A stretch of DNA of 64,000 nucleotides. It comes from Isoetes taiwanensis (lineage: Eukaryota; Streptophyta; Lycopodiopsida; Isoetales; Isoetaceae). The DNA lies in NCBI GenBank assembly GCA_021234155.1, contig JAJEKV010000064.1, forward strand, positions 7,320,001-7,384,000, in the 5' to 3' direction. This document shows, piece by piece, positions 43,701 to 57,715 of this stretch. A program made the position numbers and the translations under genes. The notes under the pieces were generated by a model that was not told the origin of the DNA, did no database searches, and was given only the letters and a program-made list of their open reading frames with translations. Every line of letters starts with the position of its first letter. Positions within the stretch are counted from its first letter, which is position 1.

Positions 43701-46700
43701 AAACAGCACTATGCATTTTTAACATCGATGTTGTTATACCAGGCTTAAGATAAAAAAAAAGATTGCAAACCTTGCTTCCATTGAGAATAAAATCAGTGTT
43801 GCCTGACATGCGTCGGCGGATGTCTGAGCAGCTTATTGAAATCATCTTGTTAATGTTTAACTTTTCCACTTTATTTCCAGAAAGCTCTATTTAGTATAAC
43901 CTGCAAAGCTGCAGCATCGCTTCCGCTAGAAGACTCTGTCAGGCAGTAGGATGACAACAGTTTCTACAATAAATCCAAAATGCATGCAATCTGTGTCAAT
44001 TTTATGCCCTATGCACTGGTTAAATATGTTCTCAGGTTTCTAGTGACTTACCATTGAAATGAGGCGTTGTAACCATTGTTGTTTCTGTTCATCTGTTCCA
44101 TATCTGAATGAAGTCGAGGAAGTAAAGTAATTTGGAAATCACAACATCTGGAAATGTAAGAACTTCTGGACACAAAAATCAGATATGAAAATATAACAAG
44201 CAGAACCTGTCAATTAAAGAGCAGCACATGTTGTGAATAGTGAGATAAGCAGTTGTGCTCACGTCACCGTATGCTAAGGACTCAAATATCACAATTCCAT
44301 CTGCTCGCTTCAACCTGAATGTTGCGTAAGGGAACGTTAAGAAGAAACAGTTGTGGTTCCAATCCCATAAATCTTATCATTTTTCAACTTCTCCTTGCAC
44401 TTGCCTTTATCCTCCTTTACCACTTCAGATTTGTTTTATAAACCCGAAATTCTATAATACATCCCAAGACAAAGATGGATATGTAATGTACCTAATGGTC
44501 CATTACATGCTAAGATAGCTGCTCGAACTATTGGAAAAATCCCACAGTAAATTGCAGCCAAGAAGGGATTGAAGATGGCCATTATGCCATTGTTTTGCAA
44601 ATACAAGGGGACTTCAAATAGAAATGGCATGTCTTCCACCAGAAATTGCTGTCAACCAATTAGCATCTATAAATTGAAAAGCAGGTTTCAGCTCCATGAT
44701 GGACAGATTGCAGAAATACTGTTGAATAGGATTTCCCCAAGAAATTTACACTAACCAATCCGCTGCTATGATTAAGGAAGATGCAGCATAACCTTGTTGC
44801 TAACTAAAAACTTTAGCATTTTATCCATCTTTCTAAATGCAAGCCTGGCTATGCACTTAGTGACCATCCTAGATCATACACTGTTTAAGGAGTTTTAGGC
44901 TTGCATATTACAAACAAGTAACCCGATAGGCCCAACTGGTATTGTTGCAACTTACTGCGCAGCTGGAATGACTATACGTATATTAGGACGGAAAGCGTCA
45001 TTTGTGCTTGCAAAATGAGCACATTTTTTTCTCAATCGCCTGCTTAGGCCAATTGCCATATTGATTCCCAAGTTGAGATTCTGCTTTATTATTTTTGTTT
45101 CTTTTTAAGCACTCAATAACCTTTAGACATGGCAGCTTATGTAACCTCCCTCATGCAAATTAGAATCAGCAGGTTGCTCGTGCAATGGAGCTTGGTCCAA
45201 GGTCCACTTGTTAAAGGAATTAAGCAAGGATTGTAAATGCCTTCAAATGGGAGTCAATCTTATATTGTGCCAATAGTTCCAATTCTTGCAGAATGATCCT
45301 ATGTTAGTATAAGCTCGTCCAAAAGGTTCGTGATCCAATGAACCCTGGAAATTTACGTCCAATTAGCATGTCTAATAAGACATGTTATTGCAAACGCTCG
45401 CTCTTGAAATAATAGCTACCAAATGTGCAGACCAATTGAAGAAGAAGCTAAGGAAGAAACTGTTTCAGAAGCTGAAAGCAGGTCTTTCCAAGGGGCTGAC
45501 TGGCTGGGTATTGAACCCAAGACCTTCTGCTTGCATTAAGCTACCATCTTGTCCATGCAAGATCGATACCTTTAGCTCCATACTTATTAAGGAATCATTA
45601 AATTTTCTTCAAATTCCCCCCAAGTGACAACCATGGAAAGGATTGTTTCAGAAGCAGAAAGCTATTACGCCCTCCAATGATTTGGATGACTAGCTGAGTA
45701 TGGAACCTAGGAGCTTGCAGAGTACCACTTGCTCCATGCCAGGTCAATCTATCGTCTAGCATCATATGTGTTTTTTAATCCTCGCTGCATTAGGATGATC
45801 TGCTAGCAAGCAAAATTCTCTTCCGCACCAGTCTGCCATGTGTCAGATTTGTTGTTTACACTGTATCCATTCCATAACAAGAAATGCCTGGCTTTATACA
45901 CGTTAAACTTATGACCAGAAATGCCTGGCTTTATATGGGTTAGAAATTAAGGGTAGATAAGCTGGTGTAGAACCTACTTGCATCATATCTCTACATATAT
46001 GTTTAAAGGCGTAATTAGGCATGTTCAACATTATACAGCATTCTACAGCTTCTCAAGGTTCATATAAAACAACCAACGACTGCCATCGATAATTGCAACA
46101 TGATGAACAACTGACTGTCAGAAGCTTCTGCTCTTGGAATTTTTGAATTTATGGATTCTAGCTTCGTAAGTTACATGATAAGAACACATGTTCAGACCTG
46201 CGTTGAAACAGTGTGCCATTTCTTTAGATCTAAATAGAGTAATTTACTCCCATGCACATGCTGGAAACATATTGTGCATAGACTTTGATTGCATACAATT
46301 TCAAAAGATAAAGGAAAAATTACCCTGAACCACCATATGTTTGGTCACAGAAAAGACCACCAAAACCTAGAGAAGCAGCCTTCGGATGACGTCAACAGGG
46401 AAATGCTTTTTGTCATCCCATTCGGATGCATATGGAAGAAATTCCTTCTTAGCAAACTCCTGGAGAATGAAAAAAATGTATGGCAAACATGTTTCCATCT
46501 AGCTACAATATTTAAATTTTATGAAAAACATTGCAAGCTTTGAAATGCCAAGAATGGCAGCATAAAATGGTTGAAATTGCAGGCTTTGAATACCACAAAA
46601 ACCCAATTTAAATGATTGTGCTTATTTTACATGTGACCTAGACTTGATTAACTGGAAGACATCCAAATAGATGGCATATATTAACGAATGTGGTTCATCA

Positions 46701-47153
46701 GAACACTGAGCGTTTATCCTCCCAACAAACACTTTGCTGACAGCCTTCAATAGTATGTATGTTACCAAGGTTAGAATTCTGCATCTAAAAATTGTGCAAC
46801 TGTCTAATAAATACGGTATCGGCTTTCTGGATTAAAATTCAGCAAACAGGCTCCTGTTGACGGACCCAATGCCAGACTTATCATCTATATCTATACGCCT
46901 AGCAAATAGTGATACTATTTCTGGTACTAACCTTGGCTAGAGAACGAAATTCAAGCTGTTCTGCAGTTAATCTATGTGTATCCCACTCGCTACTGACAGT
47001 TTCATTGACAGAAGAGGACTCTGCTCTACTAGACAATCCCGCAAGCATGCAGCATGAATGAGGATTTAATCTGTTACGGAGACGATGCACTATCCTACAC
47101 AAGCCATTCTTTCGCACGTTTTCCTCGCTCGGGACATAATGGTTATTGCACAA
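40800..47153 (-). pseudogene. Isobutyryl-CoA dehydrogenase-type gene, copy 2 (several frameshifts)
   Basis: Duplicate of 9126-15462 with the same 13-exon layout. Exons 3, 4, 7-9 and 11-13 read as in copy 1. Breaks: a 2-bp insertion in exon 1 (about 47098, TACACAAGCC against TACAAGCC) after the MACR start; a 1-bp loss in exon 2 (about 46380, TTCGGATG against TTCCGGATG); a 1-bp loss in exon 6 (about 43812, CGTCGGCGG against CGTCGCGCGG); and two more bases plus a 1-bp loss in exon 10 (about 41334-41383). The first codon of exon 5 also changes from Glu to Lys. Most indels sit at CCG or CG, so error cannot be excluded. Taken at face value this copy is dead. Confidence 0.8.
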
Positions 47154-47335
47154 TTATTATCCTCCAATATGTAGAGCGAATATTCTAAGAATACTCGAAA
47201 TTGGCCATAAGGTTACCACGAAATATGTATTTCTGCATCTAGCTTCCACACATTGTCCAAGATTTCCCATTGTCCAAGATTCCCCACTGCTGCCTCCCTC
47301 TTAGTCTCAGCCATGTCCCATTCCTAATGTGGCTG

Positions 47336-47792
47336 ACCATGATTCCATCAAGATGCCCCTAGATTCCTACAAGTTCTATGAATATTCCCTTATATCCCCT
47401 ACATTTCCAAAGATTCTTCCAAGATTCTTATAGATTCCCCAAGATTCTATACAAATTCCATCAAGATCCCCCTAGGTTCACTAATAATATTTCGGAGATT
47501 ATACCAAGATTTCTTTAGATTCCACAAGGTTCTATGTAGGTCTCTCCTAGATTCAATTAGATTCTATGAAGGTTCCACTAGATTCTCAAAGATTTCGTCA
47601 AGATTCTGCTAGATCTCAAAGGTTTTTTGAAGATTCCCATAGATTCCCCTAGATTTCCAAAGATTCTCATGTGATTCCTATAGATATCCTATGTTTCTCT
47701 TGAGATTCCTCTAGATTCCCAAAGATCCCATGAAGATTCCCTTTGATTCTCTTAAATTACCCTAGATTTCCTAAAATTCAAAGATTCTACGG
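47336..47792. repeat. Degenerate AGATTCC low-complexity array, copy 2
   Basis: Same array as 15660-16110, almost unchanged, with a 3-bp insertion (CTAATAATATTTCGG against CTAATATTTCGG) near 47485. Confidence 0.8.
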
Positions 47793-48568
47793 AGGTTCTT
47801 TGAATTCAATCATATTGGCTCCAACTAGTACGGAACGATGTCAAGGCACCACTTCTTAAAAGCTCTTGATAAGAAAAATCTAAAGGCGTGGGTCTCACCT
47901 TCATCCGGTCCCTCTACTGCAAGTTACGGGCCTTCGAGGCAATTAAAGAAATGAAGCTTCTTAGAAATTCCGTTCACAGATGCTTTGCCATTTCAGTACC
48001 TTTTTATTAAATACAAGAAATTTATCGCGGCGGCCTCTTTAACAACATGTTGTTAGTTCAGAACCCAAGTATTATGAATATATCTTTGTCGTGGTAAAGA
48101 GATGAATTTTTTCAACAAACAGCCCACTAATGAGTCAACTATTTCAACATCTCTCTTTTCAGTGTCTGAGATGTTGATGTTCAATTTTCTAAGCATATAG
48201 CTTGAAAATCCCCTAAGCATATAGCTTGTGATTGCATAAGGGAAGTATATAAGGGGTTACTTTTCTTAGAATTTTCTTAGAAGTAAACTCAAAAAATCAT
48301 GTTTCTGTGTTATTGAGTTTTTATTAGTTTTTATTAGTTTTTATTAGTGTGTGATTGTATTGCTATTTGATGGGTCCAACTAATTAATTATGTATGCTAA
48401 GTAAGGAAATTGAAACACAATAATATATTGTGAGTTACTATGTTTATGCAAGAATTAAAAACTTTGGTCTATGGTGCATTTATACGTTTATAAAAGCCCA
48501 TGGTTGAAAACGCATCTCAAGTAGAAAATACATGTCAATGAAAGAAAATCATAAGAGGGAAAACTGAA

Positions 48569-48742
48569 GATAGATAGATAGATAGTAGTTTTTACATTGC
48601 TCGGTTGGGCCCTGCCCCCAACCACCTTACATTGTGTCTGTTGGGATTTGACCCCCAATAGTACCGAGTGCGATTCTGGGCAGTCTTGAACTTGAGACCA
48701 CATTGCTAAGGAACTAGTGTGTTACCACTACACCAAACGCCC
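48569..48742 (-). mobile_element. tRNA-derived SINE, copy 2
   Basis: Same SINE as 16901-17074, differing by a single substitution (CCCCCAATAG against CCCCCAACAG). It was present before the duplication. Confidence 0.75.
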
Positions 48743-49609
48743 AGACGCAACCGAATATATATAGCAGGAAAAACTGGACGGTTGAGACTTGTTGGAGGCC
48801 TGAGCCAATTTCGTGCCTGTTGTGCGGACATGATTGGAGCAGTGTGCAGCTCCTTGTGACCAGAATTAAGATTCCGGTATCGTAGGATCTTCTTGCGAGT
48901 TCCACAGCTTTGATGTGTCTTTAAAGGAGGAAGCTCAGGTCAGTTCGGAATTTTGGATTAAAGATCCATTCTGATAGTCATTTTTGTTTCTTCTATTCTA
49001 AATACTTGTTGACAGAAATCAATGCTTGGTGGCCTCATGCATGTAGGATCCCTAGTTAGTTTAATAAAGTTCCAATCATGCTATAATAATCATCGGAAGG
49101 AATTTGAAAGACCCATGAGATGAACTGAGTTCAGGGTTTTAAGGTAATTGGGTCTAATTGGGCATGTATCAAATGCATTAAATCATACCAGACCGTTCCA
49201 CTGCCGCTTTCATAGAGGCAGTTTTTCCTATTTGGGCAGGCTGTTAGAGCTTCAAAAACATAGGATAGCAGAGGGAAATGAAGGAATTGTTTATTCAAAT
49301 TCATATGAGCAGGACTCACAGATTAAAGTTACACATAGATGATTGTCTAAGTTGAACTGAGTAATATGGCCTAGGTTTGAATGTGATCGTGGTTGAATAT
49401 TGTTATATAGTTTATATGACCTAGTTTGGAGGCATATATTACTATAACCATTGACATGAATAGCTGATTTACGATTACTCGTGTGAGCCAAATTCACATT
49501 TGAATTTGGAAATATAGTGCATCATGGCACAGGGGTTTTGGCAACCAAATGGAGCTCCTTGGCGGCCGGATCTGTATCCAATCGGTCAAATCTGGACCTA
49601 TAAATTAAG

Positions 49610-49898
49610 ATGAAGCAGCTTGAATTAATTGTTGAATCGTTTGAAAGTTGCAACTCCAATAGGCTTGAGCTCACGGGTCAACTCTGCTATAGTATCTGTG
49701 TCCTGCACAATGAACCCATATATGCAATTGATCATGGAAGTAGATTCTCAATTTGTTGAAGCGGTTTTGCTATGAATAGATGGGAAGCCACAAGATTCAG
49801 AACCGATGCTCAGATTTTTGAAAGCTTGGAAAAAACTTCTGGAAAGAATCAAAGCCCTAAGATGGCTTCCAGCTTGCATAGCCATGATCATGAAATAA
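49610..49898 (+). pseudogene. TFIP11/STIP fragment, copy 2
   Basis: Same fragment as 17942-18227, but with GAAGCGGTTTTGCTATG in place of GAAGCAGCTGCTATG and an extra base in GGGAAGCC, which breaks the frame across the conserved block. The altered bases are at CAG/CTG. Confidence 0.5.
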
Positions 49899-52184
49899 GG
49901 CTACAAATTTTGGTCAGTTTAGACATATTATAAAATGGGGACAAAAGTAAGAGGCCGAACGTTTTTTGGAAGCCTAGCGGAAATTGCCTGGTGCCTGTGG
50001 TGGAGGAGGAGCTCGTGCTCTTGCATTTTCATGCTAGTTACTGAATGGAGCTACTATAATCCAAAAATTACATCTAAAAATCCCAGATGCTTCCAGACTT
50101 AAAAATTTCGAGGGAGTATAGGCTAAAAACATGGAGCAGGGAATTCGCTGCAATAAATGATGAGTAAACAGAGAAAACACTACCCGATCTTCAATTGTGG
50201 TTCCAGTGGAGGCGCCATTCTACTGCAGTCTTTGCGGTGCAACTTGTTGCATAATCCCCACAAAAATCTTTATCTTTTCTTTTATGCTTTGCTCTACACT
50301 TATCGATTCTGAGATGTTTTTTGCAATCCGGCGGGGAGGATCTAAAGTGGTTGGATGCTAAGGATTCCTAAAAAATAGAGCAGAAACCATAGCTGTCTTG
50401 TGATAACAGTGCCGCAAACCCTGAAAAAGGCGGCAGCGGAGGAACCCTTGAAGCTACGTGTCTAATTAAGATGTCTTAGAATTGTGTTGCTTCTATCTAA
50501 GAGCAAGAACGTAGGAGGCTGAGAATTGGCATTTGTGAGTTTAATTCCCAGGCTCTAAAGCTATCATGTCCCCTATTTTCCCTCTTTGAATTTAGCCTCT
50601 GATCTAGCCTCTGTTTTTTCTTCAGCTCCTTCACCAGTGCGTCGTCCAGATAGCATTTCAATAGCAAATTAGTGCTGATCAAGTCGTTGGATGCCGGATC
50701 TAAGAGCAGGAGCGCAGATGCCAATTGTGAAAGAGACCGCATTGTCGGACGCCATAGCCGGCAAATTTTTGCTTTACCTAATGCAACGTGTCAAAAAAAA
50801 AATACAATAGAAGTGTTGCGCACCAAAAAAACTAACGTATCGTGATCATAGAATGTTGAAGTAATATGCCAAAAGAATCGTCCTCCAATAACTATATATG
50901 TTAAGAAAGATGCCACCTCACCTCCTTTAATATAAAGAGAATGTAATACAAAAAATAAAACTAGCAAAGCACGCTAGAGGTTGTGTTTGGGCAAGATCAA
51001 TTTGAAAACTATCATAAGGGCCAAACAAGGTACTCAAATTTTCTAATCTTGAGGTTATTTTGAATTGTACGGTTACAACTAGACAACAATAACATGGAAA
51101 TTTTGCACATTAACACTTTGAGTGCATGTATGATCAATGTCATTCTTTATGACTCTTGCTTTGCATGTGTATTATGGTGATTGTAGTATGCTCACAAGGT
51201 ATCTAAACTGAGACACTTCAAACATAATCACGACATGCTAGATTGTGTTTGCTAATTGTCGATTTTATCCCCAAGTTATGATGTCTTGCAAGTTTATCTA
51301 TTATTCACCTTTTTTCTTAAGCTTTTTGCTCATATCATTTGTAGTGGTAAAGAAATTATTTGTGAATAATTACATCACTAGTTTGTATTAGATAATGGGT
51401 CCTTTACAACTCTTAATGGTGAAGACATCTTTTGTTCCATAGTACTCTTGTTCAGCACTCTTGTCCACACACATACAATCATATGGCATATATGATGAAT
51501 ATAGATTTGAACTTAACATTGCAACTCTTTCTCTCATAGCTTGGTTATGTAACGTGGACACTCATAAATTTAGATTTGATCTTAACACTGCAACTGTTTC
51601 CTTCAGAGCTTGGTTACAAGTTGGTTATGTAACCTAGACACTGCACTGTATTGGACACTGCATTGTATCTGTTCAGGCAACCTATGGCGTCATAATCTTC
51701 AGGCTCAGACTGCTCGGAAACAAAGCAAGAAATTTAGGGGAGAACCCAAGTGGTGGAAGATCTATGACACAAAAACAAACGAAATCGAGAGGATTTTGCC
51801 AAGAATGGGCCGGAAACAGAGGATTATGAAAGGGGACTCTTGTTACAAAAATGTTCGAGGGCTTTTGGGCATGAGATTCAATCAGGAGACTTGCTTGAGA
51901 GACCGGATTGACCTTCTAAAGCTTGAATCTGCCTTCTTTGCTTCATGAATCGATGGATTATTGAGGCAAATTGTTCGATTTCATCTATTATCAATATTTT
52001 GACCCTGTGCCCAAGACATTAGAGCTTGGGAGTGATTTGATTGACTGTATATTATCTCTATGAATGAAAATCCGATCCTTGGCACAAGAATTTCTTTCAG
52101 TTCACATTCAACAATGCAAAAAAGTTAAAGTGAAAATGTAAAGTGAAAATTTGGATAAGATTATACACAATATCTTTTCTGAAA

Positions 52185-52200
52185 CTTGTTTGAAGCTTTT
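52185..52200. repeat. LINE target-site duplication, 3' side, copy 2
   Basis: CTTGTTTGAAGCTTTT, identical to 58984-58999, bracketing the copy 2 LINE. Confidence 0.9.
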
Positions 52201-53264
52201 CTTTTCTTTTTTTTGAAGGATCACATTAATTAGTAATAAGGAATAAAGTACAAGAAGGGCGATACAGGGGAACACCGGCCCGGGCAACCCCGCTCAAGCG
52301 AGCGCCCGAACCGCATATAAGCCTATCTACGACTCAAGAAATGAACACGTCGTTACTGTCTACAATACGGAGGGTCCTTTCCCAGATAGTCGTCTTGAAC
52401 TACTCTTTCCGAATTTGTACCTCAACTGAGGGATCAATGCACCAGGTTGCACCTCTTCATTCCTGAACACCTTCATGCGTCGCCACTTCCATATGAGCCA
52501 CAGTAACCAAGCCTTGCACAGATGGAAGGCCAAACTCTCAACCTGGGACCACCTGCTAGGATACATCCCCAAAAGAACTTCTTGACTACGGAGAGAGGTA
52601 TGAAAGAGGCGCTGGGCCCACTGCCATGCGGGCTGAACCTCGGTACACAGAAACATACAGTGTTCCAAAGTCTCAGCACAACCACCACACATTGGACACA
52701 AGTCGCTGATCAACGGATTTATCTTGTGAAACCACGTGTTCACCCTCAAGGATCGGTGCACTATCTGCCACAACAACACCCAAGCCTTGGGGGGCGAGAT
52801 TGGATTCCACACCCATCTCCAAATTTTGCTCCAATCATCTCTTGATACCAGGAGACCCTAGCCATCCGAAGGGGCAGCTCATCCTGAATTGCCAGAAGCT
52901 CATAACAGGACTTGACGAAGTTGGAGGGATCAACCTTCGGATGGCACCGCCACACACGACCCATCCCTTGAGGAGGGTTCAGTGGCAGAGCATTTGCCAC
53001 TCATGCCCAGATAATACTATCTCGTTCCTAAAGCCGAAACCTGTGACAAAAAAGCTATTAGGGCGCCAGCTGAGGATCAACAGATCCTGCCAACACCGAA
53101 GGTGATGCACCTGGGCCGAGAGGGATCCACCATGGCGATGCCTCTAACTGGATACAACTCGAGGCGTCGATCGCAAATAACGGGGGGACTGGCTCCCACG
53201 CTTGTAGGAGCTCCTTCAGAAAGGGAGAGGCATTAACATACGGCCTGATATCCACGAATAATGC

Positions 53265-54560
53265 CTAAGGAAGCGGTGCAGGAACAGTCGGCTTATGGAA
53301 AACTACCGAATGGGACAATGACTGATGAAGCAAAACCATATCAGGCGAGTCCAGCTCATTCTCGAGAACTGCAAAAATGAACTTGGAAATCAGGACCTTG
53401 TTGTGGAGAGAGAGGTCTACGATGCCGAGGCCTCCCCCAGCTTTGGGCCGCACACATTTCCACCACGCCACCTTGACCACCGCCCCTTCCTCATTACCTC
53501 TCCATACAAAGTTATGGATCATAGAGGAAATCTCCCGAATCTTGCTCTTTGGCACCAGGATGATAGACGCCATATAAATATGCGTTGAGCATAAAACTAA
53601 CTTCGCTACTGTGATCTTGCCGGCCATGGAGAGTTTTCCACCCTTCCACCAATTAAGGTACCGACGCAATCCTACCAAAATATCCTCCCACATACCTGCC
53701 GCCGAAATGTCAATGCCAAAAGGTATACCCAAGAGCCTGGAGCATGTGCCCTGTGGCTGCATTCGCCAAGGAAAGTGGGACAAGACCGCGAGCATGGGCT
53801 CGGTGGCTGACCCACAACGCTGAACACTTAAGCCCAATTCATTAGGCGACTTGAGGCAATAGAGAATGTGTCCAGAAGCTCCATCGTGTTCAATAAATTT
53901 CTTTCGTCTGCCTGTAAGAAAAGAAAGGAATTATCAGCGTACGGACTTCCAATTTGTTGTGACCCGTATGCCATCCGTGACCCCTCTATGACACTCGCCT
54001 CCACCGCCGAGTTTAACAACTACGAGAGGGCTTCTGCAACAATGGTGAATAGGTAGGGCGCCAATGGGCATCCTTGGCGAACTCCACGTCCCACTGTAAA
54101 GATCGACGACAACTCACCATGGCAAAGGATGGTGGCTCTGGCGGACGTTAAGAGTTTCAGAGCCATCGCTGTAAAACTCTCACCACATCCAAAGGCTAAC
54201 ATTATCCTCTTCGGAAAGTCCCAGCGAACATTATCATAGGCTTTTGCAAAATCCAGTTTTAAATACACTATCTGTTGTCCTGTTCTGCTTACCGCTACGT
54301 TATTGAGAATGTGTCTTACCCGGGATGAAGCCAGACTGCATGGGTCTAATGGCCTCCTTTAGGACAACTTGAAGTCTGAGCGACAAGGCCTTTGCAATTA
54401 TCTTGTATACTGCCGACAGAAGCGTAATGGGACGCCAGTCAGAAATAGTGGAAGGATCCTTCACCTTTGGGATTAGCGAGATGCATCCAATGTTGAGTCT
54501 ATAGTCTAGCGACTCTGCCCGAAGCAGATCTTGATAAGTCTGCAGCACTGACCCCTACCC
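53265..54560 (-). pseudogene. LINE ORF2 reverse transcriptase, copy 2
   Basis: Same blocks as 21692-22900: SLIPKVKDPSTISDWRPITL, MQSGFIPGKT, KLDFAKAYDNVRWDF, GVRQGCPLAPYLF and PYADNSFLF. The join FIPGKT reads one residue further here than in copy 1 (CCCGGG against CCCCGGG), but the frame is again broken near 54295 and near 53820. Confidence 0.85.
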
Positions 54561-54785
54561 ATTCCCAATATTCTTGGAACAACTCCACAGGAATGCCATC
54601 TAGACTAGGGCATTTATGAGGGGCCAAGGCGCGGCACGCCTCCTCAAGATCCTACTTAGTGAGTGAAAGCTGTAACGCCTGCCTCCTATCCATCGACACC
54701 TTGCACGACACCTTACTGAATACTATCTCCTCCATAACATCAGTGTAGTGATACCTCTTTTCTTGGAAGAACTGGGAGAAGGGTA

Positions 54786-55097
54786 AAAGCATGCTACGGT
54801 GTACCACTTTTGGAACCCTCAAAAGTATCTACACTGGGTACTTTTAAAACTGGTACTTTCTGTTTTTTCTTTCCATTAAAATCGATCGAAACTTTTTGAA
54901 TTGAAGGTTAGTAACATGCCAATCTATAGTTTTAGAGGATAACAATACTATTAGAGACTAAAATAAATGAATTAACTCTAAAACTTATTATTTATTGTGG
55001 CATTTATGCAAGTTCCCAGTACCCAGTGTTGGGTACTTTTCTGGGTAGTCTTGCACTCCCTAAAAAGTACTTTAGATGGTACACCCTAGCATGCTTT
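54786..55097. mobile_element. MITE nested in LINE ORF2, copy 2
   Basis: Counterpart of 23135-23445, same terminal inverted repeats and position. Confidence 0.75.
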
Positions 55098-55129
55098 CAC
55101 CCAGAAATGCTGAAATGCAGCGTGCTTAA

Positions 55130-55683
55130 TATCTACAGGCGAATGCAGAATTTGGCCATCAAGCAATGCCAAAGACGACATTGAAGCCGCGTTTTTTTTT
55201 CTGATGCGCAGTTCTGAAGAACATCCGAGAATTGGTGTCCCCTTCCCGTAGCCAGGTGACCCCCGCCCTCATCCTTGCCTAAGCGGCCCTCTTGGACTCA
55301 TCAGCTGCAATGAGACGCAGTATCTCCCTCTCCTGCACACCATCAGAAGGCTGACATCTGAGGGTTTCCAGTTCGCAATACAAAGCGTCTAACGCCTCCT
55401 GTTCTTGCTGTGCTCTCTGACTTCCCCACGACTTCGCAAATGACTTGACCTCAGCCAAGGCCTTCACCATTCCTGACATCCCGGAGTTATCGTGAAAGGT
55501 ACGAAACCAGATCGGCCAGCATCCCCAGGAGAAATCAGCATCCTTTAGGTAACTCGTATTTAATTTGAATAATGTATGCCCCAGCCTGATTGCACACGTA
55601 CCCTGGGAAATTAAATGAGGAAAATGGTCAGAGATCGCAGTGGACAAAATGTTCTGCCGCTTGAGCAGAGGTGCCAGGTCCAT
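55130..55683 (-). pseudogene. LINE ORF2 linker between endonuclease and RT, copy 2
   Basis: A 134-codon open frame (55279-55683) reads AISDHFPHLISQGTCAIRLG, FKLNTSYLKDADF, SGMSGMVKALAEVKSFAKSW and DGVQEREILRLIAADESKRA. This is the usual sequence between the SDH-type end of the endonuclease and the RT. It continues in another frame as VTWLREGDTNSRMFF. The same stretch is almost unreadable in copy 1. Confidence 0.75.
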
Positions 55684-56897
55684 TGCTAGAGTATTGACAT
55701 AGCATCTGTCATGTCGAGCATATGCCCGCCCTGCTCTCGTCCACTGATTACACCAAGTAAATGTTCGACGACTCTGCCAAATGCAGGGAATCTAACAATT
55801 TTAACCATTGCTCCTGCTCAAAGCCTTGTACCACTTCAGCTCCTCGGCCACACTTATCATGAATGGTCTCGACCATGTTGAAGTCACCCAACAGCAGCCA
55901 GGCCACACCAATCCCCAAAGAAGCGACCTTGTGTCTCAACGACGCCCAAAATGCCCCCCTCTGCCGTGCACTATTGTGGGCATAAACGTTCACAAGGCAT
56001 AAGAGTGAGCGGGTTATTAGTGAGAGTGACGTCCGTGGTGAAATCCACCTTGTCCGCCCAGGAAAGCACCCGCGCCACCTTATCAAATGCCATCCCCTAC
56101 GAGAAGCTTTGGGCAAACGCTGAATCGCATTAATCGATGGCTGCACCGCCGATCATATCTTTGGGCCGGGCATAAGTAATGGGATCGCCATCGCCGGCCA
56201 ACTCCTCGAAGCTGGCGAATATGAAGCAAACACGGGCCACCATATTAGAGGTCACCGTTGGGTCCATGCCGCCATGTCTCACTGAATCAGCCGTTGGCAC
56301 GTTGCCGGCATTAGGCTGATGTGGCCTACCCAGGACGGGTCCAACCTTTGGCTGAGTTCTGGCCAGAGGCGACTTCTCCACCGGCAATGTCTGTGGTGGG
56401 GCCTGCATCGCTTCCCGTGGAACCTCCTGCATCGTCTCCCAAGGAACCCCCGGCCCCGGGCGGGCATGTGCTTTGGAAGCGAGCCTGCAAAGACCTGGAG
56501 GGCGGGAAACATTCTCACGAATCTCGCACCATTTAATTTAACAGCCTGAGGGGGAACCGAAAGTACCAATCACCGCTCCTGACAGTTACTAAGGAAGGCA
56601 AATGTCCGCCAGTAAAGCAACACAAATCTTGGGCGCTCGAACTATGGAGTGAGAGATATGCCCTCCAAGCCCATTGGCAATGACAATCATGAACTCAGGC
56701 AGCAGCATATCTGCCAGAAGATCCATCACCTGGAACCAACAAGGAATCTTCAAGGCCGACAGGGATCGAGCACTAACACCAGGAGTGTAATGCTGATAAA
56801 TCAGATAATTTCCCCACATGAGATCAACACCTCTTGCCACTATTCTCTCCACGGCCGTTGGCGCGTCAAACATGAGGAGAAAGAAATTATTACCAGG

Positions 56898-57715
56898 GAA
56901 AAAATTAAGCACAGTACATATTTTTTCATAAAAAATGGTTTGGCTATTTTTCAAAATCTTACAGTATTTTATGACATATATTTGGCTAAAGTTATTATTA
57001 TCATTACATTTATATGTATTTGAACTTGGCAAAACTTTTGAATTAAGTATTTCTTTAAGCTTTCACTTAACTATTTTTTTCTAATTAGAAAAGGCAAAAA
57101 ATGTAGATTCTATAGTTTTAGATATATTGTACCATAGTGACAAATAATAATCAGCAATCAAGGAACATACGATGATATTAAAAAAATTTTAATAGAAGCT
57201 CACAACATAGCTTATAACATCCATAGTCTAAATTACATTCAATGCAATGTCATCGTTTCTAGCTATGGTGATCAAATTGCGCTTATCTCTAACCCTTGAA
57301 GGAAGTTATGCAACCAAGTCGGGCATCTAAATCGATATTAGCCATCTCTTACACCTCTTTTTTTAAGATGCATAAGTGGTATATGTAATAGAAATTCATA
57401 ATTTGAAAAACTACTATCACCCATGATGGTAGGTGGCGATCTGTAAAAATCTTTAATAAGAATTTATTTTGTTTGGCTATTATTGATCAAATATATAAAT
57501 ATTGTAATATAAAGAAAGGCTAATCCCTTTTTCGTTAAGGAAAAGGGGGAAAATAGTTTGGCTAATCCTAAAAAAATAATGGAGTACTTGTTTTAACTAT
57601 GGCTATTTTTTATTTTTTTAAAAGAAATCTCTCTTCATAAAATTTGCCGCTAAAATTGCCTAGACCCCCTGAAAAATCGCCATTTGGCTAATGATAGCCG
57701 CTATTTTTTTCCATG
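56898..57715. mobile_element. MITE-like insertion nested in LINE ORF1, copy 2
   Basis: Counterpart of 25243-26059, with target duplications at 56886-56897 and 57716-57728. It carries roughly 18 substitutions, mostly transitions, relative to copy 1. Confidence 0.75.
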
